Shown here: in pieces, positions 1 through 8,581 of the stretch | How positions within the stretch are numbered: the stretch's first letter is position 1 | Layout of the letters: the number at the start of each line of letters is the position of its first letter | Origin: Anderseniella sp963700895 | Lineage (GTDB): Bacteria; Pseudomonadota; Alphaproteobacteria; Rhizobiales; Aestuariivirgaceae | Direction of reading: 5' to 3' | Assembly (NCBI GenBank): GCA_963700895.1 | Contig: CAVOZI010000020.1 | Coordinates: 1 to 64,000, forward strand | DNA: 64,000 bases | Notes under the pieces: model-generated | Database searches by the model: none | Seen by the model: only the letters and a program-made list of their open reading frames with translations | Told to the model about the DNA's origin: nothing | Position numbers and translations under genes: made by a program

Positions 1-83
1 GTGTCTGTTCAAACTTTGTTCCCTACACTCTTGCCGAGTATACATTAGCGTAAGGTTCTACTTGATTTGCGAGGTCATAAGGC

Positions 84-641
84 ATGGACGAGCAGCGAGA
101 TGTGCTTTTTGCGATTTTGTCGACTGTCGCCAGGCAGGCGTTTTCGGCTGATCGCGTGATCGAGATCGTTACCAACGGCGGAGGTGAGAAACAACTTCAG
201 GCCTATAATCTTTGTGATGGAACGAATGCACAAAAGGATATCTGTAAAGCTACAGGTCTTGATCCGGGCAATCTAAGCCGTTCGATATCTCGTTGGGTAG
301 ATGAAGGCATTGTTTTTAAATTTGGGAAAGAGGGAATGCCAAGGCATATCTTCCCCGTATCCGAGCAAAAAGCAAAGGTAAGAAGAATGGCAAATGACAA
401 TGCCGATCTGGCAGCCAAACTGGACACCTTAATTCGCCTACAAGCTAGAATTGCCGTAGCTGGATTCGGTTCGCAGAAGGAAAAAATCCTCTTCTTAGAT
501 GGCGTCGGGATGCGTCCAAGTGAAATTGCTAGTGTTTTGGGGACGACTAGCAACACTGTCAGTGTCGCCTTGTCGAATGAACGAAAGGCGGCGGCTAAAG
601 GAACTAAAAAGCCTTCTAAGCAGGGTGGCGCAGATGAGTGA
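84..641 (+). CDS. Two-domain helix-turn-helix protein, first gene of a small HTH operon
   Basis: 185 residues, family not recognised. Residues about 45-95 look like a winged helix: a recognition-helix stretch (TGLDPGNLSRSISRW) is followed by a beta-wing-like segment (FKFGKEGMPRHIF). Residues about 108-170 hold a second HTH resembling sigma-70 region 4 (GMRPSEIASVLGTTSNTVS), and the tail is lysine-rich. No catalytic motif is visible, so a DNA-binding regulator is inferred. Its stop overlaps the start of the next gene by 8 bases, and a third gene follows with a 4-base overlap, so the three are probably co-translated. Base composition is visibly AT-richer than the core genes beyond 1.8 kb, which suggests acquired DNA. 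Start: ATG at 84, preceded by a weak AAGG. Confidence 0.72.
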   Translation: MDEQRDVLFAILSTVARQAFSADRVIEIVTNGGGEKQLQAYNLCDGTNAQKDICKATGLDPGNLSRSISRWVDEGIVFKFGKEGMPRHIFPVSEQKAKVRRMANDNADLAAKLDTLIRLQARIAVAGFGSQKEKILFLDGVGMRPSEIASVLGTTSNTVSVALSNERKAAAKGTKKPSKQGGADE

Positions 642-813
642 AGAGCAACTCAAAGAGTTAGTATCTATCAGAAAGCTGCTTGTGCTTGGTTTACTCAATC
701 AAGGTATGACTCAGAAACAAGTTGCTGCGGCGCTCGGTGTAGATCGAAGCCAAATTAGCAGGATGTTTCCCAAGGGAACGCTGTCACAAGTTGGCAAGGG
801 GACTGGTGAATGA
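634..813 (+). CDS. Small helix-turn-helix protein (59 aa)
   Basis: A 59-residue protein that is almost entirely one helix-turn-helix: a leucine-rich helix (VSIRKLLVLGLLNQG) and then TQKQVAAALGVDRSQISRM, a typical scaffold plus recognition helix. The module resembles the C-terminal HTH of the preceding gene and the surviving part of the following one, so the locus looks like three variants of one DNA-binding module. The ATG at 634 lies inside the end of the upstream gene and the stop at 811-813 overlaps the next ATG (ATGA), a translational-coupling arrangement. An upstream in-frame start at 499 would read through the first gene in another frame and is not preferred. Function unknown. Confidence 0.65.
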   Translation: MSEEQLKELVSIRKLLVLGLLNQGMTQKQVAAALGVDRSQISRMFPKGTLSQVGKGTGE

Positions 814-929
814 ACGATGCGCAGCATAAGCAACTTTTGGACGAGTTGAAGTCGATCAAAATGCTCTTGGTGCTTCAATGCACTAAGAGTGACATCAAGC
901 AAAGTGAGATCGCACAGTTTCTTGGTGTA
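810..929 (+). pseudogene. Third small HTH gene, truncated by an IS630-family remnant
   Basis: The frame starts with the ATG at 810 that overlaps the previous stop. It encodes about 40 residues resembling the 59-aa neighbour (SIKMLLVLQ, then SEIAQFLGV). At about 928-930 the similarity ends, at the point where the recognition helix should continue. From there on the opposite strand reads the IS630 transposase motif AFLAY. The frame stays open to 1046, but that part is antisense transposon sequence. The gene has lost its recognition helix and is probably non-functional, unless a shorter partner peptide is still made. Confidence 0.6.
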
Positions 930-1567
930 GGCCAGAAACGCTGCCCCATGCATGGCGCCATCCAGCACCATTGGTGCGGTCATGCCGGATCGTCTGAGCG
1001 CGCCGACGAAGGTTGTTGTCTTCCAGTGGCCGTGGGGGATGGGTGAACGGCATCGCTCGCCTCGCACCGAGCGTCCATAGAGCCGTGCCATTTTTGTGGA
1101 AGCACCTGTCTCATCGACGAAGACCAACTTGTCAGGATCAAAGTCCAGCTGGCTATCAAACCAGGCTCTACGCCGCCTCAGGATGTCGGGCCGGTCCTGT
1201 TCGCTCGCATGGGCTGTCTTTTTTTGTACGTCATTCCGCGCCGGCGAAGAAAATACCAGATCGTCGACGGATCAACCCGCAACGCCCGCACCTTGAACAG
1301 GTGTTCAGCCATCTCGGCCAGGGTGATGTCGGCTTGCGCTTCAATCAACTCCGTCAGGAAACCGGCATGGGCATCCAGAACAGAGCCTCCCCGGTTGCCT
1401 TGGCGTTGTGCCTCGTAACTGCCCGTCTTGCGCCAGGACCGGTGCCACGCGCCCGCCGTCGATTCCCCAATGGAAAACCGTCGCGCAGCAGATCGTGTTG
1501 AAAGCCCCCCTTCAATCGCGTCAACAACACGTCGACGAAGATCCAAACCATAGGCTCGAGCCATCAT
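930..1567 (-). pseudogene. IS630-family transposase, -1 frameshift organisation, 3' truncated
   Basis: The first frame starts at MMARAYG (1567 or 1564) and carries the N-terminal HTH domain (STRSAARRFSIGESTAGAW) and the linker IWYFLRRRGMTYKK. It ends at a stop near 1178. The continuation lies in the -1 frame from about 1220 on: KKTAHASEQDRPDIL, then the first catalytic region VFVDETGAST and the conserved PHGHWKTTTF block. Reading ends at AFLAY (about 930), where host sequence begins. The two frames meet at a run of seven A followed by G, as expected for programmed -1 frameshifting in this family. The later D and E of the DDE triad are absent, so no active enzyme can be made. Confidence 0.82.
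1220..1226 (-). other. A7G slippery heptamer of the IS630 transposase
   Basis: Seven T on the plus strand give AAAAAAAG on the coding strand. Frame 0 reads TAC AAA AAA AGA (YKKR) and soon stops. Slipping back one base gives AAA AAG ACA GCC (KKTA), which continues directly into the conserved transposase core. This is the standard site for -1 ribosomal frameshifting in many IS630 elements. Confidence 0.72.
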
Positions 1568-1875
1568 CACCTCCATCACATCCAATGGAGACCTGTGAAT
1601 CACTCACACGGCGATTTGGGAATCCCCAAAATGACTCAGGTTCGATTCAAAACGCTCTAGTGGTTTCAAGGATGCCGACTATCCCCGAATCATTTGTCGC
1701 GATGGTCTTGACCCTTCAAAGATTGAGTATTTATAGATTGGCTTAGCAGTACCGCCTACTTCCCCCGCTTGTTCGCTTTAAACCCGCCGCGCTGGCCCGG
1801 CCTTCCCGCAGTGGAGTTGGCCTTGGGGCGGCCCTTGGGCCAGAGGGATTCGGGGGTCGACGACTTTTGTGTTGC

Positions 1876-4332
<2,457 letters not shown>

Positions 4333-4463
4333 CTTCTTTGGTCCCTGTCGGAGATCGCGTGCCGCGCTCTCCTCCTCGCCTCTTGAGCCTGATCCCTGTC
4401 GGAGCTTCGCTCCTCCACGCTTCTTGCAGAGACATATAGGCGATGCGCGGGGGGAGATAAAGG

Positions 4464-4523
4464 AGGCGCTGCTGACAGGGGTGTGTCAGCAGGCGCCACG
4501 GGCCCCGGCGCAGCGGCCGGGGC
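4464..4523 (-). terminator. Two adjacent GC-rich inverted repeats between the CBS gene and uvrB
   Basis: The first repeat spans 4464-4496: GGCGC and TGCTGACA pair with TGTCAGCA and GCGCC around a short loop. The second pairs GCCCCGG (4502-4508) with CCGGGGC (4517-4523), 15 bases beyond the CBS-gene stop. They probably end the CBS-gene transcript on the minus strand. No long T-run is present, so strong intrinsic termination is uncertain. Confidence 0.45.
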
Positions 4524-4538
4524 TCAGGCGTTCCGCAC

Positions 4539-4979
4539 TCAGTGATGCGCGGCGGCGACGTCGCGCAGGATGTTGGTCTCCAGCTCCAGCTCGTCGATGT
4601 GGTGCTTGACCACGTCACCGATGGAGACGATGCCCATCAGGTTGCCGTTGTTGTCGAGCACCGGCATGTGGCGGAAGCGGTGGGTGGTCATGGTGCGCAT
4701 GACCGAGCGGAGCTGGTCATCCGGGCGGCAGGTGATGACCTTGCGGCTCATCAGCTCGGACACCTGCATCTCGCCCAGCTCGGCACCGTGATCAGGCAGG
4801 GCGCGGGCAATGTCGCGTTCGGAAATGATGCCTTCAATGGTGCGGCCGCCGTCGTCGGTGACCAGCAGCGCGCCGCATTTCTGCAGCCGCATTCGCTGGG
4901 CAGCCAGGGTCACGGTGGTGCGCGAAGGCACCATGGCCACGTTGTCTCCCTTTATGGCCAGAATCGAGCTTACGAACAT
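4539..4979 (-). CDS. CBS-domain pair protein
   Basis: A 146-residue cytoplasmic protein made of two CBS motifs (Bateman module): residues about 8-65 with the SERDIARAL helix, and about 78-136 with HRFRHMPVLDNNG and IVSIGDVVK. Stand-alone CBS pairs of this type usually bind adenosyl ligands and tune a partner protein; the partner is not evident here. Start chosen at 4979 because AGAGGAG lies about 10 bases upstream. The alternative ATG at 4988 would sit one base after that site, and a longer open frame to 5111 adds low-complexity residues not expected in the family. It precedes uvrB on the same strand, but the hairpins between them argue for separate transcripts. Confidence 0.85.
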   Translation of the reverse strand: MFVSSILAIKGDNVAMVPSRTTVTLAAQRMRLQKCGALLVTDDGGRTIEGIISERDIARALPDHGAELGEMQVSELMSRKVITCRPDDQLRSVMRTMTTHRFRHMPVLDNNGNLMGIVSIGDVVKHHIDELELETNILRDVAAAHH

Positions 4980-5149
4980 GATGGACATACTCCTCTTGTT
5001 GCATCGCGGGGCTTGCGAAGGCCGGGGCGGCGAGGAGAGCGGGGTCCGGCGCGGGCGCGCGCGGGCAAGGCAGACCGGGCGTCGCACCCAGCACTGCGGA
5101 AACGATAACATAGAATGACGCGGTGTGCAGGTTACGGTTTGGTAGGGGA

Positions 5150-6055
5150 CTAGGCCTTGAGCCGATGCTCGCGATGCCAGGCAAGAAATGCCGGGTGAGG
5201 GTGATGAATTGGATTGTCTGGTAAGCGTGCGTGGCCTGACTTGTTTATTATTCCGCGTATCTGGTCAGGATCGTTTACGTGGCGCGAGATGATTATCTCT
5301 GCATTGTCGCTCAAGCCGATCAATCCCTTGTCGAACATCCAATGCACCGTGCCAGAAAGAGCGATGCCATTGCGAACATGATCTGGACCGTTTTCTTCGA
5401 CTGGCCTGATATGAGCAGCTTCGACTTCTGCCCTGCCTCCTCCATTGATCAGTTTCAGGCCCGTAACTGCGCAGCGACTGTCGTAGGCCTCTAGGACCTG
5501 CCTTCTGAAACTGCGACTGCGATCAAGCTTTCGAACCAGCGTCTCCGAGCGGGTGCGCTCGTCTTCGAAGACGAACGGTTGCTGAGTTTCAGCAAAGCCG
5601 CTGATCTGCTCGGGGAAACCTTCCCGCGGCAACAAGGTGTTTTCAAGCGATGTGGACAGTTCGACGATTAGGGAAAAATCCCGTTCGCTCAGGGGGCGAA
5701 CGGACCACTGCATCAGGCCTCTGTTCAAGTTGCCATCCCGGTCATTGAGGCTGGATTCCAGATAGCCATTTTCACTTGAATGATAGGGAACAAACTGTTC
5801 CAGCGGCTGGTAGGATCCCGGTTCGATAAGCGCGATGAACATTCCGTCGACGGTAGGGTCCGCAATGACCTCTTGTACCCTTGCGATCGCGTTGTAGCCA
5901 CTGCGACCTGAACTTCGGCGAGGCTCGTAATAGACGATCCAGTCGCCAACCATTTGCTTCATGCGGTTAAGGTATCGGGACGGAAACTGATAGCGCTGCC
6001 ATGGCAGGTCATCGTAAATCGAGTCTGGCCTGTGGACCAAGACACCCTTAGCCAT
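5150..6055 (-). CDS. HNH endonuclease with an N-terminal EVE/PUA-like domain
   Basis: 301 residues. The C-terminal half holds an HNH nuclease of the restriction-enzyme kind: RRQVLEAYDSRCAVTG, then VEAAHIRPVEENGPD (the catalytic His lies in AAHI), NGIALSGTVHWMFDKG, and a late HPAFLAWHREH. The N-terminal 100 or so residues (SRYLNRMKQMVGDWIVYYEP, GRSGYNAIARVQEV) resemble the small-molecule or modified-base binding fold found in EVE/PUA-like domains; this is a judgement from pattern, not a search. Such fusions can act as modification-dependent restriction enzymes. No methyltransferase lies nearby. Start at 6055: AGGAG is 5 bases upstream, preferred over the GTG at 6061. Codon usage is AT-richer than in the flanking genes, suggesting horizontal transfer. 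Confidence 0.78.
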   Translation of the reverse strand: MAKGVLVHRPDSIYDDLPWQRYQFPSRYLNRMKQMVGDWIVYYEPRRSSGRSGYNAIARVQEVIADPTVDGMFIALIEPGSYQPLEQFVPYHSSENGYLESSLNDRDGNLNRGLMQWSVRPLSERDFSLIVELSTSLENTLLPREGFPEQISGFAETQQPFVFEDERTRSETLVRKLDRSRSFRRQVLEAYDSRCAVTGLKLINGGGRAEVEAAHIRPVEENGPDHVRNGIALSGTVHWMFDKGLIGLSDNAEIIISRHVNDPDQIRGIINKSGHARLPDNPIHHPHPAFLAWHREHRLKA

Positions 6056-6154
6056 TTCCACTCCTGTTACAGCAAATCTGCCGGCAACTTTAGCGATGGT
6101 ATTGCTGCAATTTCAGCATCGCAACACCATTGCTCAAACAACTTGGAGATTGCG

Positions 6155-6436
6155 ATGGTAGATAATGTTGATAGGGCAGAGTGGGCCGAAGCAGCGCTCG
6201 AGCTGTTTGGAAACATGGTAATGTCAGGTGAAGTGTCTGAAGAGACGGCGCAAGACCTCATCTGCGATATTGGGCATTTTTGCCGGATTCAATTGAGGTT
6301 GTCGCGTAGCGAGACCATTGCACTGTACGAGACCGCTATTGGATGTTGGAGCGCAGAAGACAATGCGCCAGATGGTGAGCCGCACGCTAACGACAAAGCT
6401 GAGGTTGAAGTGCGGCTAGCAGGCGGTTTGAGTTGA
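6155..6436 (+). CDS. Small hypothetical protein divergent from the HNH gene
   Basis: 93 residues, acidic and largely helical (AEWAEAALELFGNMVMSG, EETAQDLICDIGHFC), with no signal peptide or membrane segment. GGAG lies shortly upstream of the ATG at 6155; an in-frame upstream start at 5954 would overlap the HNH gene antisense and is unlikely. Its start is 100 bases from that of the HNH gene, so the two may share a control region, and both are AT-richer than the surrounding DNA. A partner or immunity role is conceivable but nothing in the sequence proves it. Confidence 0.55.
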   Translation: MVDNVDRAEWAEAALELFGNMVMSGEVSEETAQDLICDIGHFCRIQLRLSRSETIALYETAIGCWSAEDNAPDGEPHANDKAEVEVRLAGGLS

Positions 6437-6492
6437 ATACATTCGACCTACCGGCGCTGGCCACGCATCAGTTGTGCTTCGTACAACGCAAA

Positions 6493-6517
6493 ACGCCCCG
6501 GCGCGGGGCCGGGGCGT
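6493..6517 (-). terminator. Hairpin between convergent genes
   Basis: ACGCCCCGG (6493-6501) pairs perfectly with CCGGGGCGT (6509-6517) across a 7-base loop. On the minus strand the hairpin is followed by TTTTGCG. It lies 32 bases past the stop of the minus-strand secreted-protein gene. Confidence 0.6.
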
Positions 6518-6548
6518 CGATGCTTGAAAGCCTGTCAGGCAAAGAGTG

Positions 6549-6989
6549 TCAGCACGTGGTCCCGAAGGTCACGATGCAGCCGGCGCCCTTGAGTGCGCCG
6601 TAGGCCACCGTGCCGGCGCCGTAGACAGCGCCTTCGCCGGCGCGGACAACGCCCTTGGCGGTACCGGAGACGAGGCCGGGCGGGCCATAGGCCTGGGCGT
6701 CTTCGGCCAGGCGGCCGCCGCCTTCGCCAACGCCCTTGACCACTTCGCGGCCACCTTCGACCACGCCGAGGCCGGCGAAGTAGAAGCCTTCGCCGATGCC
6801 TTCAACCGGATCCGGGCCGGGAATGAACTTGTCTTCGGCCGGCACGTCGATGGCGGCGTTGAAGTTTTTCTTCACGGTCACCTCGACGGGGCTGCGGCCG
6901 GCGGCGTCCGACTTGGGCGCGCCTGCCACGGCAAAGCCTGCGGCAGTGCCGAGAATGAGGGTTGCGTAAACGATCTTCCTGAATGCCAT
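6549..6989 (-). CDS. Secreted glycine-rich hypothetical protein
   Basis: 146 residues with an N-terminal signal peptide (charged start, hydrophobic LILGTAAGFAVAG, probable cleavage near residue 23-30). The mature part is glycine-rich with quasi-repeats (VVEGGREVVKGVGEGGGR, GVVRAGEGAVYGAGTVAYG) and ends in a two-Cys tail (GCIVTFGTTC). GGAGGAC precedes the ATG at 6989. The glycine-zipper-like pattern suggests a periplasmic or envelope-associated protein. No family was recognised. Confidence 0.7.
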   Translation of the reverse strand: MAFRKIVYATLILGTAAGFAVAGAPKSDAAGRSPVEVTVKKNFNAAIDVPAEDKFIPGPDPVEGIGEGFYFAGLGVVEGGREVVKGVGEGGGRLAEDAQAYGPPGLVSGTAKGVVRAGEGAVYGAGTVAYGALKGAGCIVTFGTTC

Positions 6990-7165
6990 GGTGTCCGTCC
7001 TCCAGCCGGTAATTTCATCAATGGCTGACTATAGACACCTGGGGCGTGTCGCCTGTCAGGCGCAATTGTGGAAACATTGTGACATTCCATTTTTGTGGCA
7101 TTCCCGGACGGAAAACCGGTATCCATTCCGGCTGCGTCAGATGACGGACAAGAGGCCGATACCGC

Positions 7166-8029
7166 ATGAATTACCGCCACGCCTACCATGCCGGAAACCA
7201 CGCCGATGTGCTGAAGCACGCGGTGCTGGCGCGGGCGCTCCTTCACATGGGCCGCAAGGACAAGGGCTATTGCGTGGTGGACGCCCACGCCGGCATCGGG
7301 GTCTATGATCTGGAGGGCGTGGAGGCCGGCAAGACGCTGGAATGGCAGGGCGGCGCGGGCCGGCTGATCGACGGGACGGGCAGGGCGCTGACGCTGGAGG
7401 ATGCGGCGGCCGAGGCGTTGCTCGAACCGTGGCGGCAGGCGGTGGCGGCAGTCAATGACGGCGGCGGCTTCCGGCGATATCCGGGCTCGCCGGAGGTGGC
7501 GGCGCAGCTGTCGCGGGCGCATGACCGGCTGGTGTTCAACGAACTGCACCCGGCGGATTTCGAGACGCTGTCAGCGCAGTATGCGGGTGATTGGCGGGTG
7601 CGGGTGACGTGCGAGGAGGCGGGCGTGGCGGTGAAGGCCAACCTGCCGCCGGCGGAGCGGCGCGGCATCGTGCTGATCGACCCGCCCTATGAGCGCGCCG
7701 ACGATGCCGAGCGGGCGCTCACCATGTTGCGGCAGGGTCACAAGCGGTTCGCCACGGGGTGCTTCATGCTGTGGTATCCGGTGACCGGAGACGGCCTGTC
7801 CGGCCGGCTGGCGGCGGCGGCGGCAGAGCTCGGGCTGGCGCGGATGCTGGTGGTGGAGATGCTGGTGCGGCCGGTAACGATCAATGGCGGGCTGGCGGGC
7901 TCGGGCCTCATCATCGTCAACCCGCCGTGGCCGCTGGCGGAGGAACTTCCCGTCTTGTTACCGGCGCTGGCGGAGCGGCTCAATGCGGGCGAACCGGCAT
8001 GGCGGGTGGAGTGGCTGACGGGCGAGTGA
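7166..8029 (+). CDS. rlmJ: 23S rRNA (adenine(2030)-N6)-methyltransferase RlmJ
   Basis: RlmJ methylates A2030 of 23S rRNA in the cytoplasm. Seen: the diagnostic N-terminus MNYRHAYHAGNHADVLKHAV, the SAM-binding region VVDAHAGIGVYDLEG, the ELHP segment, and the N6-adenine methyltransferase catalytic motif DPPYE (about residues 172-176). The length of 287 aa is close to the E. coli enzyme (280). The ATG at 7166 is fixed by the conserved start. Convergent with the DUF411 gene, with only 7 bases between. Confidence 0.95.
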   Translation: MNYRHAYHAGNHADVLKHAVLARALLHMGRKDKGYCVVDAHAGIGVYDLEGVEAGKTLEWQGGAGRLIDGTGRALTLEDAAAEALLEPWRQAVAAVNDGGGFRRYPGSPEVAAQLSRAHDRLVFNELHPADFETLSAQYAGDWRVRVTCEEAGVAVKANLPPAERRGIVLIDPPYERADDAERALTMLRQGHKRFATGCFMLWYPVTGDGLSGRLAAAAAELGLARMLVVEMLVRPVTINGGLAGSGLIIVNPPWPLAEELPVLLPALAERLNAGEPAWRVEWLTGE

Positions 8030-8036
8030 AGGCCAG

Positions 8037-8492
8037 CTAATCCCGCGCCTCATAAGAGGTCCAGACCTTCGAGGTGCCGTCCTTGAGCACCAGCACGACG
8101 TCATAGGCCTCGCGGTAGGTGCCGCCCATTTCCATGCCCGGCGAGCCGGCCGGCATGCCGGGCGCGCTCAAGCCCACCGCGTCAGGCCGTTCCTCAAGCA
8201 GGCGCACGATGTCCTCGACCGGCACGTGGCCCTCGATGACGTAACCTTCAACCGTGGCGGTGTGACAGGAGGCGTATTGCGGGGTGATGCCGAGCTTCAT
8301 CTTGTGCTGGGTCAGCGAGCCCATGTCCATGTTTGAGGCCTCGACCTTGTGGCCGGCGGCCTTGATGTAGTCGATCCAGTGCTGGCAGCAGCCGCAGCTT
8401 GCGGTCTTCTTCACGTCGAATGACAGTTCGCTGGCGAGGGCGGCGGGCGTCATGGCAATGAACACGGCGAGAGCAAGGGCGAAGCGGGTCAT
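8037..8492 (-). CDS. DUF411 family secreted metal-binding protein
   Basis: 151 residues: a signal peptide (ALALAVFIAMTPAALAS) followed by a DUF411 domain with the ASCGCCQHW cysteine cluster near residues 31-39, YASCHTA, and the conserved GHVP and GLSAPGMPAGSPGME segments. Proteins of this family are linked to copper and are thought to be periplasmic copper carriers or chaperones; the exact role is inferred. Start chosen at 8492 because it begins directly with the signal peptide; the longer frame to 8609 adds a non-signal N-terminus. It is 90 bases from the divergent SDR gene. Confidence 0.85.
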   Translation of the reverse strand: MTRFALALAVFIAMTPAALASELSFDVKKTASCGCCQHWIDYIKAAGHKVEASNMDMGSLTQHKMKLGITPQYASCHTATVEGYVIEGHVPVEDIVRLLEERPDAVGLSAPGMPAGSPGMEMGGTYREAYDVVLVLKDGTSKVWTSYEARD

Positions 8493-8581
8493 GGGGCGTT
8501 GCGGACTCCGGGTTGACTGTTGTGCTGATAGCAACATGATCAGGTGACGTTGGCAATTCAAGGGCTTGTGAGGAGGCAACC

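Larger units (their letters stand above)
930..1657 (-). mobile_element. Truncated IS630-family insertion sequence
   Basis: The minus strand holds an IS630-type transposase in two frames, beginning near 1567 and cut off near 930 in the catalytic domain. The intact end is probably near 1657: a terminal-repeat-like stretch around 1635-1657 is followed by a TA dinucleotide (1658-1659), the usual target of this family. At the other end the similarity stops next to another TA at 928-929 with no recognisable terminal repeat, so the distal end and the last part of the DDE domain are missing. The element is about 730 bp, whereas family members are usually 1.0-1.2 kb. It is therefore not autonomously mobile. 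Confidence 0.8.

Noticed and set aside
711..1127. Minus-strand 138-codon frame as a separate gene
   Set aside because: It is the second frame of the IS630 transposase; its last third is antisense to the host HTH genes.
1660..1745. Short plus-strand stretch reading as KDADYPRIICRDGLDPSKI
   Set aside because: Protein-like but only about 25 codons with no start or domain; could be a fragment of the interrupted region.
4353..4407. Direct repeat of TCCCTGTCGGAG
   Set aside because: Only two short copies about 40 bases apart and no further structure.
4333..4440. LexA (SOS) box upstream of uvrB
   Set aside because: No GAAC-N7-GAAC or GTTC-N7-GTTC pair was found in the gap.
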